Positions 1 through 11,989 of a DNA stretch of 64,000 nucleotides are shown here, piece after piece. Source of the DNA: Sebastes aleutianus (taxonomy: Eukaryota; Chordata; Actinopteri; Perciformes; Sebastidae); NCBI GenBank assembly GCA_916700875.1, contig CAKAKS010000031.1, positions 17,327,148 through 17,391,147 on the forward strand, in the 5' to 3' direction. A program made the position numbers and the translations under genes. Position 1 is the stretch's first letter, and each line of letters starts with the position of its first letter. The notes under the pieces are model-generated. The model searched no databases and was not told the origin of the DNA. It saw only the letters and a program-made list of their open reading frames with translations.

Positions 1-200
1 CACAAGGTAGCTCCGCCCTCAATCAAAGCAAAGTCAAGCTTTTTTTGCTTTTTTTTTTGCTTTATGCGCCACTGAGCAACTTTCATAGGAATGAACAGAG
101 CTCCGCCTCCAGCTCTGTATCTATTTTTCTTCATACTTCCACTTATTTCTCATCAACAAGCAAATTAATTTTTTATACCAGGATACTAAAACGGAAGCAA
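1..200. repeat. Interspersed repeat fragment at the window edge
   Basis: Text such as 'gagctccgcctccagctctg' and 'tgcgccactgagcaacttt' matches a fish interspersed repeat I remember from untranslated regions and introns. It is cut by the window start. No terminal repeat or coding potential is visible, and the family name is unknown to me. Confidence 0.4.
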
Positions 201-1755
201 CTACTTAAAATTCAGCCATGATTAATTTTATTGTTTGCACCGTTTTTCCTTCATCAAAATGTGTTAAGAGAAAAATGACTTTTGTCATAGAAAGAAATGG
301 AGAATCTGAAAACCAGAAAAAAATTCAAACTATTTTCAAGTGGTGGTGGTGGTCTGGCAGCTTCAGGATGTTCTCTGCATTTTCAGAAGAAAAAAATGAT
401 CTGTTCATTTGTTAAATAGTAAGTTAAGTATCAGTTATATTGCTAAATGCTTTGTCACATATGTTTCCTGTTAACACCAACTGATTAAGTGCATTGATTT
501 TATATTAACTGCAAAACAATACTATTAACATATACTACAAAGCTTACTGAATATTTTAGGTGCTGTATACTATTGGTATGAAGCTCACCTATTGCTGATT
601 TCCCCATCAGCCATGTGCCCTGCTGCCTTCTTCACCAGCTGAGCCTCGTCAGCCCGTTGGTCTCTGCTTAGTATATATGGAGGGCTTCTCCCTTCTGCTC
701 TTTGTTGATTCCTGTCTGCATACCTTCCTGTTTTCTACCCATCTGTGATTCATATTTTCCCTAGTAAAGTTAATCCTCTAGTGTCCACATTTGCATTCTG
801 CTACCAAAACTGTGAATGCAAATGCTGTAACTTCAGCCCTTTCTGTAAATGATGCATTAAAAAATACAATATATGAGCTTATCTATTATTTAGGTTGTGC
901 TGTAGAACACTGAATTTCTTAACTGCAAACACTGTGAAGCACACATACTATGCAACATTATCAAATATTAATTTGTCTTCCCGTATTTTTTGTCATGGAT
1001 GTCAAGTTAAAAGAAAACCACTATCTGCATTGTATCCCTTTAGAAATATTCAGTAACCTTGGGGCGTATAAAAGCCCTATTAAGAATGTTAAAAATTTCA
1101 ATTGGTTTGGCTTCCCTCTGTAGTCATAGCTGCACTGCTCCCCTTCTAGTGACAACCCAATTTATCAGCCAGAGAGCACAAAGAAGAAAGTGATTACATC
1201 ATAGGCCAATGAAGATAACACGAAGACATTGATGGTCTGATATTGAGAAGTGATTACTGGCAGCATTAGTTATCACAGTCAGACCTGTGATTTTTTTTTT
1301 TGTCTTTCATCAGTTCACCCGACTCTCGTGTCCCCCGCAGGTCCCTCACTTTAATTGGAAAAAAGGAATAATCAATCTGAGACAGTCTTTGGTCTTTTCT
1401 TATTATATATGAGCACAAAGTAATATGGATTGAGCTTCATCCAATGCAAAATGTGTAGAATGTGAATGGCATTACTAATAATAATCCTTTTATAGCAGAA
1501 ATTTTATTTTGTATTTACTTTTTCCTCAAATTTACAAAATTAAAAGCATATTTACATTTTTCTCATTGAAATTTGGGAATTTGCCAAAAAGGTTATGTGT
1601 TTATTTTATGTTTTGTTTATCAGCAGGGCATCTAAAACCTAGATCTCAATAAAATGTACTCTAACTTTATTTTTTAATTCATATCCTGAACCCTGATGCA
1701 CAGAAGTATTCCCTTTAGAGTTTTCCTTATTTCGAGACAAATTTAGCCGTATATG
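201..1755. other. Unique AT-rich DNA, no gene seen
   Basis: No recognisable coding sequence. A GGT run lies near 341-352. A pyrimidine-rich stretch at about 593-790 (TATA-like 'tatatatggagg', then 'cttctcccttctgctc') loosely resembles fish LTR-type sequence, but no terminal TG/CA pair or partner LTR is visible, so I do not call it. Confidence 0.5.
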
Positions 1756-2241
1756 CAACCCGATATCACGCCACAGCATGTAATAGACCAGCCTGTCCAC
1801 CAGAGGATATCGTGTCTTTGTCATGTTTTACCTCGCAGAGACGTGAATATTACACGCCTGCATTAACATGCAGCACCAGCAGGGGGGAACAAAGCCACTG
1901 ACTTGGGAAAACGTCACGGTCACTGACTTAAGATCAGGCAACAAGAAAACCACTTAGTTAGGGTAAGAGAAAATGTCATGATTGAGCTTTAAATACATAA
2001 ACTAAGTAAAACACGTACGAAAACAACCTTCCCGCTCACTTTATATACAGTACTACATAACTAGCTCTGAAGTTAGACTTCCATCAGTACGGAAAACATG
2101 TGACAACCATCACTACAAAACACTACACCTTCACGCAGGCCTGTGATATTCACGTCTCTGCTACACAAAACGTGACACTGACACACTTTCTTCTGGTGGA
2201 CAGGTGGGTCTATTACACGTTTTGCCGTGAGACTGGGCTGG
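1756..2241. mobile_element. Family E element with terminal inverted repeats of about 105 bp
   Basis: The left end (1756-1860) and right end (about 2137-2241) are imperfect reverse complements. Both contain the blocks 'cctgtccacca', 'gtaatagacc/gtctattac' and 'agagacgtgaatatta' or its complement. The interior holds the family E text 'aaaccacttagttagggtaa'. There is no transposase, so this is a non-autonomous inverted-repeat element. A poly-A/T tract (2252-2268) sits just outside the right end. Short reading frames across it are repeat-derived and not genes. Confidence 0.7.
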
Positions 2242-3361
2242 TATAGGCAACACTTTTTTTTTTTTTTTATCACCAAATCTGTTACATACAGCACAGTTAC
2301 ATACATGTATTTGGATGAGCCAAATTCTTGTGGGCACGGCAAACTGCCTCAATTTTAATGACACATGCATACACTTTGGTACCACAGACTGGAGAGAAAT
2401 ACTATTTCATTTCAACTGTATTTTTTATGGTTGGAATGACAAACTTGACAGCATAATCGAATGCCTTTTTAGAATTTGGTGCCATTTTGTTTTAAGTGGT
2501 GCTACAGTAACATGATATATTTGAGATCATGACTCTCACTCCTTTTTGAATAAGTCATCATTGTCACAAAGCACTAATGTTCCTGAAAACCATTTAGGTA
2601 TTCTGCAAAAAATCAGATCTGAATTGTGCAGCCTTGGTGGAGAATACTCTAAAATACTGTATATAGTCACACTTCCAGGTCTGGCAAAAGATTCATTGTT
2701 GTTGTGAAAGTGAAGGTATTATGGGTGCTATTGAAATTATACATCATTCTTAGACATTTGCTTGTATATCTTTTTTTTTTCACGTAGATAAATGTCATTT
2801 TTGATAGTTTCATTTCACTGTGGACAAAAACACCCAAATATATTTCAGTTGGTTTTGATAACGTTAATGTATTGTTTTTGTTTTTTGTTTTTCAAACTGA
2901 AAGCATCCAAGGTGAAATAATAAGTCATTGTGAAAAATAATGTTTGCAGGTTTGGTCTATGATGCCCAACCACAACAGCAAGAAGGAACAGCTGTGCCTG
3001 TTACTCTATTAATTCCAGAGATTGCTTGTGCAAACGGTGTGAAGAAATATGTTGAAAAGGCTATTACAGCAGTGTTTTCAAACTTATCAAAATGGCAGGA
3101 AATGATTGAATATTAGCCCATTCAAGTGAGTCCCTTTGTTCAGCCGTGTGCACCGGTGTACAGCTTTGTCTGACTTATTAGCTTTTTAATACTGTGCATA
3201 AATCCATTTACAGAGTCTGTGTATGTACAGTGTGTGTGTGTGTGTGTATGTATGAGTATTTCCAGGCCCCTTCACCTTTGCTGAGTGTGAGGTGACGGAG
3301 CACAAAAGAAAGTTACAATAGAAAAAAAAGTATAGTATTGTGTTCATTATCATTATGTTTC
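2242..3361. other. Unique AT-rich DNA with a TG microsatellite
   Basis: No gene or known repeat recognised. A short (TG)n tract lies at about 3231-3249. Poly-T tracts are common. Confidence 0.5.
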
Positions 3362-3850
3362 GCAGGTATGATAACCATTTTCACCATCTTAGTTTAGCAC
3401 GTTAGCATGGTACATGTGACATATTCTAGCACTAAACACAAAGTACAGCTGAGGCTGATGGGAGTTTTATTAGTTTTTGCAGGAATTCAAATACTTAAGT
3501 GTTGAACAAGTTTAAAATGTGACATAATGGTGCTAAATGAACAGTAAGGGGATCACCAGAGTTATTAAAAACAACCCTGAAGGGGAACATGAATGTCTGT
3601 ACCAAACGTTATGGCGATCCATCCGATAGTTTTTGAGACATTTCACTCACACACACACACTCACTGGCACTAAAGGAAAGGGGATCACCAAATTCAGATT
3701 CATCCTCTCAGCACCATGGACATCTGTATTAAATTTCATGACAATCCATATAGCTGTTGAGATATGAGATATGAGTAGTGAACCAAACGATAAACACACC
3801 AACTTTGCCATCCCTGGAGCCACTTCGCTAGCATGGCAAAGAGAAAATTG
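3362..3850 (+). repeat. Family C interspersed repeat, near full length
   Basis: The order of blocks is 'gttagcatggtaca', 'aagtacagctgaggctgatg', 'gggaacatgaatgtctgtac', 'atggcgatccatccgatag', 'ggggatcaccaaattcag', 'tttcatgacaatccatat' and finally 'cgctagcatggca'. The same blocks recur on the opposite strand at 18.3, 21.3, 29.6, 36.5 and 48.3 kb. The half-sentence 'caatccat(cc)a(a)tag' occurs twice inside, so the family itself has an internal duplication. No open reading frame or tRNA-like promoter is visible, and its class is unknown to me. A (CA)n tract lies at 3648-3661. Confidence 0.65.
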
Positions 3851-3901
3851 CAGTGGAATGCAATATGTTACGAAATGTTCTCATTGATTTTACCGTTATA
3901 C

Positions 3902-4465
3902 AAGGGCTGTCAATCAATAAAAATATTTAATTGTGATTAATCGCAAAATAATTGCACATTTTGTATCTGTTCTAAATGTACCTTAAAGGGCGATTTGTCA
4001 AGTATGTAATACTCTTATCAACATGGGAGTGGGCAAATATGCATGCTTTATGCAAATGTATGGATATATTTATTATTGGAAATCAATTAACAGCACTAAA
4101 CGATGACATATTGTCCAGAAACCCTCACAGGTACTGCATTTAGCATAAAGAAATATGGTCAAATCATATCATGGCAAACTCAAGCCCAACAGGCAACAAC
4201 AACTGTCAGTGTGTCGGTGTGCTGGCTGGCTCGCCAAAATTTAGCAGGAGTTTGGAGCATTGTTTAACATCCTTCTCGACAAGATAGTATGACATTGGTT
4301 AGTACCAATGGATTCCTTAGGTTTCATGCCATTATTTTCACGCTAGCTATAAACCTGAGCCTGCTACAACCTAAATATCGCAAGTTGCGTTAATGCGTTA
4401 AAGAAATTGGTGGCATAACGAATATCCGTTAATGCATTATCATCGCGTTAACTTTGACAGCCCTT
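3902..4465 (+). mobile_element. Family A hAT-like element, internally deleted copy
   Basis: The ends are AAGGGCTGTCAA and its exact reverse complement. The flanking 8-mers cgttatac (3894-3901) and ctttatat (4466-4473) agree at 6 of 8 positions, as expected for an old 8-bp hAT target duplication. Compared with the other A copies it lacks much of the central core: the text jumps from 'gtgctggctggctcgcc' to the distal part. It encodes nothing and is non-autonomous. Confidence 0.75.
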
Positions 4466-5375
4466 CTTTATATATTTTCTTTTTAATCATTATGTTCAAA
4501 GACATGTTGCAGAAATACAACTCGGGAAAACACATTTTTAAATCCGCCAACATGTGTATATGGCTCTATTTACACTCATGTTGAGTGTTTTCTCATCCCA
4601 ACTCGTCCTCTTTCATACAATAACTAATATGTTAAATGAGTTTAATCATGTGAATATTTGTTCCCCCTCATTTTGAGAAATGCAATTGGTCTTTTTTATG
4701 TTTATTGAAACACCCATTAGATAAGTTAGAGGGAAGTCAAGACTTTGATATAGATATTTGTACTGAATTTTGACTGCTGCATCCATTCCCACAGAATAAA
4801 CCCTTATTGTATTAACTCAATCTTTGCAGAGATGATTTTGTTACTGTATTATTTGTCAAATTGCTCAAGAGAGACTTTAACTTATTGACAATGTCTAGAC
4901 AATAATTTTCCAGCTTACTGCTGAGACATTAAACCCATGACAGCCTGAATTGAGGAACTAATCGTGGAATTAATAAGATGTGATGTGGGCTGCTTTTACT
5001 GTACATCGTTGGGTAACGAACAATCTGTTTAGCGGAGCAGAATCGGTGTGCCACGAGCCGCCACTTCCTCCTGCTGTTTACTTATTCAAGATTCTCGCAC
5101 ATTAACAGCAGTTGTGAGATATTTCCTGACTCACTGGTTTCAGAGCATGAAGCCTCAGTGAAAACTAGGCCTTGTAACTGGGCCAACTCTGTCAGCGTCT
5201 ACACGCAGGGCTGCTAGGATTGCAGCTCTGTTGTTCTGGAGGTTAAGTTGCAACTGAATCTCAATAAATGAGTTGTTTAAATTTAAATTAAGTTGCTTTT
5301 GAACTGTGGGTTAAGCAAATGTTAATCCTTTTTTTTTTAGAATTCATTGATTCGCTGCATATCTGCTTACCTTAG
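4466..5375. other. Unique DNA, no gene seen
   Basis: No coding sequence recognised. The motif 'ctcatcccaactcgtc' at about 4593-4608 is a stub of the left end of family E; the rest is unassigned. Confidence 0.45.
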
Positions 5376-5383
5376 GCTGTGTC

Positions 5384-6094
5384 TAAGGTGGTCAAAGTTA
5401 ACGTGATAATAACGAGATAATGCAAATGTGTTTTGTTTTTTTGGGTTGTAGTGGGCTCAGTTTTAAAGAGTGAAGATACTGGCATCATATGAAAACTATA
5501 AAACCTAAAGAATCCATTGGTACTTGCCATGCCATACTAGCTTGTTCTGAAGGAGGTTAAATAACGCTCCAAACTTACCCTACATTTTGGAGAGGAAAAA
5601 CTGGTATGGCCATTTTCAAAGGGGTTCCTTTACCTCTGACCTCAAGATATGTGAATGAAAATGGGTTCTATGGGCACCCACGAGTCTCCTCTTTACATAC
5701 ATGCTCTACACCTTATGCTACTCCAATGCAGTTTGGGACAAGTCATAGTCAATTCAGCACACTGACACATTGACAGTTGTTGTTGCCTGCTTGAGTTTGC
5801 AATGTCATGATTTGAGCATTTTTTTTTATGCTAAATTCACTACCTGTCAGGGTTTCTGGACAATATTTGTCATTGTTTTGTTTTGTTAATTATTTTCCAA
5901 TAATAAATATATTCATATATTTGCAAAAGACATGCATATTTGCCCATTCCCATGTTGAAAAGAGTATTAAATACTTGACAAATTTCCCTTTAAGGTACAT
6001 TTGAATAGAAAAAAAAAGTATGATTAATCGTGATTAACTATGGACAATCATGTGATTAATAACGATTCAATATTTGAATTGATTGACAGCCCTA
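5384..6094 (-). mobile_element. Family A hAT-like element with perfect 8-bp target duplication
   Basis: This is the best-delimited copy of the family. It is flanked by gctgtgtc at 5376-5383 and gctgtgtc at 6095-6102, an exact 8-bp duplication typical of hAT transposition. The ends are a degenerate left TIR (TAAGGTGGTCAA) and a right TIR ending TTGACAGCCCTA. It is 711 bp long with no coding capacity. It contains the central core shared with family B ('acctctgacctcaagatatg', 'gcacccacgagtctcc', 'gcagtttgggacaa'). Confidence 0.85.
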
Positions 6095-6244
6095 GCTGTG
6101 TCAGATGCCATCATTCTCATTTTTGTCCCTCCCAAATATATTATGTTATTGGTTTTTTTTAAAGTGTAAAACTAGAGTTCACAGAATCGATGACCTATGC
6201 AATCCTTGTAGATCTGTGCATTTTGCCAATGCGACGTGAACTGC

Positions 6245-6640
6245 AGAACAATATGGTGAAGAGGGAGCTAAGCCTGAAAGCGAGGCTCTTCCTTTCCCAA
6301 CTGATCAACGTTCCAACTCAGAATAAGTTTCCTTCGCAGGGTGTCCGGGGCTCACCCTCAGGGACAGGGTGAGGAGCTTAGACGTCCAGAGGGAGCTCCG
6401 AATTGAACCGCTGCTCCTTTTGTGCTGCGAGGAGACGGATGAGGCAGTTCGAGATGCCTCCTGGAAGTGTTCCTATGAAGGTATTTCAGGCACTGGGAGA
6501 AAAAAACCCAGGGCAGACCCAGAACGAGCTGGAGGGATTATACTGTATTCTTTCTGGCCTGGGAACGCCGTGGGATTCCCCAGAGGAGCTGGAGGACGGG
6601 GATGGGGAGAAGGACGTCTGCTGAGCCTGCTGCCCTCATG
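6245..6640 (+). pseudogene. LINE ORF2 C-terminal fragment, frameshifted
   Basis: Conceptual translation switches frame but follows the C-terminal tail of a fish non-LTR retrotransposon polyprotein as I remember it: VKRELSLKAR, then FPSQGVRG / RRVSG-like text, LRIEPLLL, MPPGSVPMKVFQA, and finally DSPEELEDGDGEKDV. About 75 nt are missing near 6317-6325 relative to the usual arrangement, and there is at least one frameshift near 6420-6450. The reverse transcriptase core and endonuclease are absent, so this is a dead, 5'-truncated insert. The clade (RTE-, Rex- or jockey-like) cannot be fixed from this tail alone. Confidence 0.8.
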
Positions 6641-8328
6641 ACCTGGACCCAGATAGGCAGCAAAAATAGTTTGCATTCACTTGTTATAATGATTTAAAAT
6701 AATTCTGATTAATATGGGGAAAAAAAATAATGATGCATATCTATTTGAAGCTAACTACTCTGTAAAAATATTCAGGATAGAAATGAAACAGGAAAGTTTG
6801 ATGTATGTAAGTGCTACTGAAGTGGAGATTTCTGAGTATAAAAAAACAAAAACATTTTTGGAATGTAAAATGTATTAAATTTTGCAAGACACTACTGGGG
6901 AATAGGGTCAAAATATTCAACTAATAGATATCACCATGACACTTCCTCGGTTGATTATTTTCATTGATATTATTATTTGCTTTTGTATTACAGGTTTTCG
7001 GATTGTTTAAATATGCAAATGAGGCAAAAAAATCTTACCTTACAATTAAGAAGAAATCTACAGACCCATTTTACAGTGTAGTAAAATAAACACTTAAATG
7101 TGTATTATGAATGTTTTTTATTTCCACTAGTCTGAAAAGAAGACATGCTATGGAAGCAAAAATAGCCCAAAACGTCAAAATTGACCAGTGCATGAAAAAC
7201 ACATACATATCTCAATTGAAAACAACGTGTTAACAACAACGACCTGTGACCAGATACCACAGCTCTAAATCATGTTTATGATGTTTTTGTGTTGCTGTCA
7301 CCTTGAATTTCAGATGATCACAGCTCCAGCTGGTGTCATCTCACATTAAGACACAGTATGGCACCCTTGATTAGGGACTTAATTGTTAATGTCAAGTTCA
7401 AAATGTTAAAATCGTGTGTGAGCGACTACCTCAAGAAATGACTTACTCTACCGCAATGATATTCGGGCAATTCGTGATCTTCCGCTTCCACTACATGACA
7501 TGAGCATGTGTGTGTGTGTGTGTATGTGTGTGTAACAGTGTGAACCTGTACAAAGAATACATCAGATTGAGTCCCGTGCTGATTAAATAGATCATTATTC
7601 CCTTGGTGATTACATTATTCAACAGGATTAGTCATCTGTTGATAATGTTTATCATCTGTTTATCCGGATTAAGCCTAGACTGTCTTATTGATCAAGAGAG
7701 TTCATGAATGGGAGTGAATCACAGGGTTTTTCTACCCTGGCTCCCTAGATGACAAATTTCCACACTGCAAAAGTGCATCCAAGAATCAGTCGCTTTCTTC
7801 TGTACAGCCACTTGCTGCTTCCTCCACCTTCCTCTCGCGGCAGGTATCTGGGCCATGCTTTGGCACCTCTGGGAAAGATATCTCTCCCTCAGCACCCAAG
7901 CCATGTGTGGGGGTATTATTCATTTTGCAGTGGCTTTTTCGTCTCTCTGGCCTCCCATAGGCAGGTCTTCCAGGCTAGGACGGATTGGTGGAAGCGAGGG
8001 CCAACAAACCTTATCATCTCTTCCTATCATCTGCCCTGCAGTTGACTGTTCGCCCCTTGATGGATTTTTATCAGGAGTGCTGGCACTGCAGCATGCTCTG
8101 GAGCACAAGTTTGAGAAATATTTTTATTCTGAGAGTAGACTGTGGGATAACGACAATGGTTACAAAGTGCATACATGTATGAATGCACAGTTTTGGTCAG
8201 GTAAAAAAATTCTTGGCCTAACCTGGTTCATCTGAACGAACCAGAGATGTGAGCGGCGATTCAGTCATTCAAATAAATGTAGTGTACAGCCCATTAGGGA
8301 AAAAGTTGACCGATCAGAGCTTTGTAGG
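6641..8328. other. Mostly unique DNA with TG microsatellite
   Basis: No established gene. A (TG)n tract lies at 7508-7533. The block at 7800-8110 is more GC-rich than its surroundings, open in several frames on both strands, and contains the weak exon candidate listed separately. Confidence 0.5.
8042..8200 (+). other. Weak candidate exon (159 bp)
   Basis: The segment is preceded by a pyrimidine-rich acceptor-like run ending 'ctgccctgcag' (AG at 8040-8041) and followed by 'ggtcag|gtaaaa', a plausible donor. It is 159 nt, a multiple of three, and lies wholly inside a 126-codon open frame (7855-8235). The encoded text (ALQHALEHKFEKYF...) is not a family I recognise, and the same DNA is open in other frames. 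Chance is the more likely explanation. Confidence 0.15.
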
Positions 8329-8526
8329 CAGGTTGTGACTAGAAGGTAACCCACGAGTTGGAAAACTTGTGAGATGGTAAAGTTTAGACATTAATCTTGA
8401 ATAGTTAAAGTTAGGAACTGACCTTGAAAAGTGAAGGTTAGGAAGTCGAGCAGCAAGTCTCGCAAGAGTTTTTGCAAGTTTTTGCTAGATTTCACAATTT
8501 GCAGGTTACCTTCTAGACACAACCCT
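8329..8526. mobile_element. Family H MITE with about 20-bp terminal inverted repeats
   Basis: The left end GGTTGTGACTAGAAGGTAAC is mirrored by the right end, whose complement reads GGTTGTGTCTAGAAGGTAAC. It is about 200 bp long and non-coding, with the internal text 'aagtctcgcaagagtttttg'. A second copy lies at 47886-48095. Confidence 0.7.
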
Positions 8527-8569
8527 ATGAGTTTCAGAAACAGCACAAAGAGGCAGTATTATTGGTTCC

Positions 8570-9125
8570 TGTGGAGGACCAACACAGTCTCACAGCAGTT
8601 CAATAAATACTCACAAAATTTAGTCTGTTTGATTCTTGTACAAAGGCCCAAATTTCCCTTTTTTCATGATGGTCAGCACGATTTTCGATAACGTATTTTT
8701 ATTGTGTTTTCCTTTCCACTCTAATCTTTTTTTATATAAATTTACTTAAGTTAGGGTTCAGAAAAGATCTACTTAATTAGGTTTAGGCAATAAAACTACT
8801 TAGTTAGGTTTAGGAAAAGATCGCAGTTTGGGTTAAAATAATACCATAAGTGGTATAACTTTAGTTCGGAAGTTATGTGACAAAAAATACTTAGTTAGCT
8901 TTAGGAAAATATTGTGGTTTGACTAAAAATAACTCAGAAAGTGCCGACAACTTAAGTTAGAAAGTTGAGTGACAAATAAATAAACTTTACTTCTTGTTTT
9001 ACGTTGGACACGAACAGCGGTCTCTTGGGAGAAAGTCCGTTGTTTTTTTACCCACCCATCCAACCCAACCTCTTCCCTACACACTTCCCTACACTCGCCG
9101 CTCTCCATACTTCCCAGTTCACAAT
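8570..9125 (-). mobile_element. Family E element with tRNA-like module
   Basis: It contains the signature 'ttaggtttaggcaataaaac' followed by repeated 'acttagttagg' and 'aggaaaagatcg' blocks. At about 9005-9045 comes the antisense tRNA-like module ('gcggtctcttgggagaaagt') and then a CCATCC-rich tail. Non-coding; the outer ends are too decayed to place exactly. Confidence 0.6.
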
Positions 9126-9518
9126 TACATGGATTACATAAGAATTGAGTTTGTGCTGATCATTACGAAAAAAATGGGAAATTTGTGACAAATCTATACA
9201 TTAAATTTTGTGACTATTTCACAAACTGCTGTGCGACTGGGCTGGGAGAACAAAGGGGTTTTCTACTTGACTATTTCCTGGTTCACAAGAAAACAAGAGA
9301 TATGTGACACATGCTTTACCTACATAGTGTCTGCACAGCATGTAAATGTGAGATTGTCAAATGCTCACCTGTGGATATTTCATGTGCCCCTATGCACATC
9401 AAAGCAAGCATGCACTGTGTGTTTCCTACATACATAGGTAAATAAACTTGGAATCCTTGAAGTATATGTGCAAACAAGATTATGGCCGGACAGGGAATTC
9501 CAGCCTCTCAATCCTTGT

Positions 9519-9570
9519 TCTTCCATCCATCCATCCATTATCTGTAACCGCTTATCCTATTCAGGGTGCA
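9519..9570 (+). repeat. LINE 3'-end remnant
   Basis: 'ccatccatccatccattatc' followed by 'gtaaccgcttatcc' is the familiar 3' terminus of several fish LINEs. Nothing else of the element is left. The remainder of 9126-10084 is unassigned unique DNA. Confidence 0.55.
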
Positions 9571-10084
9571 GCACCAGTGATGTCCACCCACAGAGGCGCA
9601 GTAGAGAGCTAAAAAGCCACACATCATATGATTTATTATTTCTTGCCCGTCCGTCTTATTTCCCTGTCTATTAGTTTGTTGTGACAGGCTGATGATGTTG
9701 TACAGGGCAGTATCCGGATCCACGGGAAAAAGCCTGCCTGACAAAGACCATCTGGTAGCCCATCATTATTCAGAGCAACCCCCAGACCCCCAGGACAGAG
9801 CCTGCCTGTCTTGTAACACTGAGTGGTATGAAATCCTATGACAAAACCATGCTACATACTTTAGCTAATGAGAACAATCATACCCATTGGTACTACAAAC
9901 CACAGCGATCCTGATTAAAAATGTCCCATTAAATGCAGATAAGCACACAATTCCACTTTTTTTTTTACATTCAGCCAACACATTTCCCAGCTACCAAAAA
10001 GAACACAACAGTTTCATGGATACAATCTTAAATTGTGGTGATACTAGACCTGGGGGATCCCAGCAACCCACATCAATGGAAAAA

Positions 10085-10175
10085 AACAAGTCAAGTCAAG
10101 TCAAACTTTATCTGTATAGCACATTTAAAAACAACCAAAGCTGACCAAAGTGCTGAACATGTACATAATAGACAA
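10085..10175 (+). repeat. SINE/LINE tail fragment
   Basis: 'caagtcaagtcaaactttat' followed by 'ctgtatagcacatttaaaaa' and 'gctgaccaaagtgctgaaca' is a fish retroposon tail I recognise. There is no tRNA-like head upstream, so the element is 5'-truncated. Confidence 0.55.
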
Positions 10176-10607
10176 TAATAACCAGCATTCAAAATAGTAA
10201 TTGTCCAGCTCTTGCAGCAGATTATGGTTAGTGCTCCATAAATGCTCTGTACAAGATGATATCATGTATGAACATAAGCGATTTGGTAATAACCTTGGAT
10301 TTAAAAAAATAAAAAGAAGAATTAAAAAACAAACTCGTTTAACACACAACAAACAACATTTTATCTGCGGTCGGAAAACCGTTTGCTCTCACGCTTGCTG
10401 CACATAAAAGGAGGCACGCTCTGACGAGGTCTGTTCATTGAAGATTGTTAATTTAATGAATAAAGGGTAACTCATTTAATCCGATGAATCACTTTATCCA
10501 AATTGAGGTTTTTGGTCGAGGATTTTTTTTATTTAATTTTTTAGGGTGAGGTTGTCATAAAATATGAGGACATACATTCTAAGCATCATTCGAAAACCTA
10601 AATAACG

Positions 10608-10608
10608 C

Positions 10609-10640
<32 letters not shown>
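10608..10640. repeat. (TA)n microsatellite
   Basis: An almost pure run of alternating TA of about 30 bp. It accounts for the IYIYIYIYM string in one minus-strand frame, which is therefore not a protein. Confidence 0.95.
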
Positions 10641-10642
<2 letters not shown>

Positions 10643-11989
10643 GAAAAAGACATTCAGTACAGCCGTAGTTAGTACTGCAATATGTCGATCTCAGAGTTCT
10701 GAAGCATTGTATGGTTTCTTTTTGTTTGTTTGTTTGAACAGTTGACTGAGGGAACATTTTCAGCAGCAAGGACAGTGTCAATGCTATTTTACAGTTTGTA
10801 ACAGGCTGATAATAGAGCTTCAAATATACACCAAAGATTATCCTGCAATGAGTTTGTGTGCATAAAACATGGTAAAAAAGTTAGCATTTGTTAGTTCTGC
10901 TTTGTGTGTGGCTTATAGTGACCAGTCTAGTTGTTGGTTGTTGCAATTTTCATTTTTTTTTTTCAAAGTTTCATATTTATACTATACTATAGAAAATGTG
11001 CTACATAACATCTGTCAGTCGTTGTGTCCACCGTTTCCGCACATCTGTGTATGAAACATCCTCAGTTTCACAATTGGTTCCTCTTCAATATCAAGAACAA
11101 GCAAATCACTCGTGATCTTTCTTTGTTCATTTTTTATCCTCAACATGTCCCCCTTTAATCATGCAGGTTAGCAAAATAATTTTAATTTAGATGGTACTTT
11201 GCACTTTGCTGTCCAAAGAAATTCTGTTGCATAGCAACAAGAATGACCTAATGCCACTCGCGTTCTTTGATTTCTTGCTCTCTCACTTACTCACAACATT
11301 CGCAGCTGTGCTTTGCATTTTGAGCTAGAGAAAAAAGCCCATACGATCAAAGACGTATGTTCGACAGGCTCACAAACAGGCACTAGGAGCGCAGAAAAAC
11401 AACAGAAAATCCCATTTGATGGCAGCGTGTTTCCACAATGATCCAGTGTGATGTGTGAGGAGACATATTCCAATCCAGGCGATTTGCAATCTGTTCTAGT
11501 TTAGTTTCTAATTACACATTGGAGGTTAATCTGTAAATTTTGAGGGTGTCACTGACATTCAAGTTTACATTACCTGACCTACTTGGCATGTTTAAATTTA
11601 ATGTGAGGATAGTCATGTGGAGAAAGTGCACCATGTGTTTTATCAACCAGATAAATATTAAAACCAAGGGAAGCCTATCAATTCAATTAGGCCAACTGCT
11701 AGAATGCAGGTTGCAAGTGAGAGATTAAAGCACAATCGATGGCCTCCTTCCTGTGTCCTTTTTACACAGACAGGTTAATGGTGTTCGGAGGGAGACTTTA
11801 GCATTAGTCCCCTCGTTAAAGACTGACCCGCACTGATTTATCTGGACCGCGAGTGAGGTTGACGAAGCAGCAAGATTTAGAAAAGGATAAATCACTAGGC
11901 CAATAATTATTTGAGCTGGCGGGGGTGAATCTGAGCCAAACCAACCAGAGTTTGGTCCCAAATCTTAAGGATTCCCTCCGTCTGAGCTC
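10641..11989. other. Unique DNA, no gene or repeat recognised
   Basis: AT-rich sequence with short random reading frames only. Nothing recognised on either strand. Confidence 0.45.

Noticed and set aside
593..790. Possible solo LTR or promoter with TATA-like motif
   Set aside because: No terminal dinucleotides, no target duplication and no second copy in the window to set boundaries.
10533..10823. 96-codon minus-strand frame with an IYIYIYIYM run
   Set aside because: It is created by the (TA)n microsatellite at 10608-10640.
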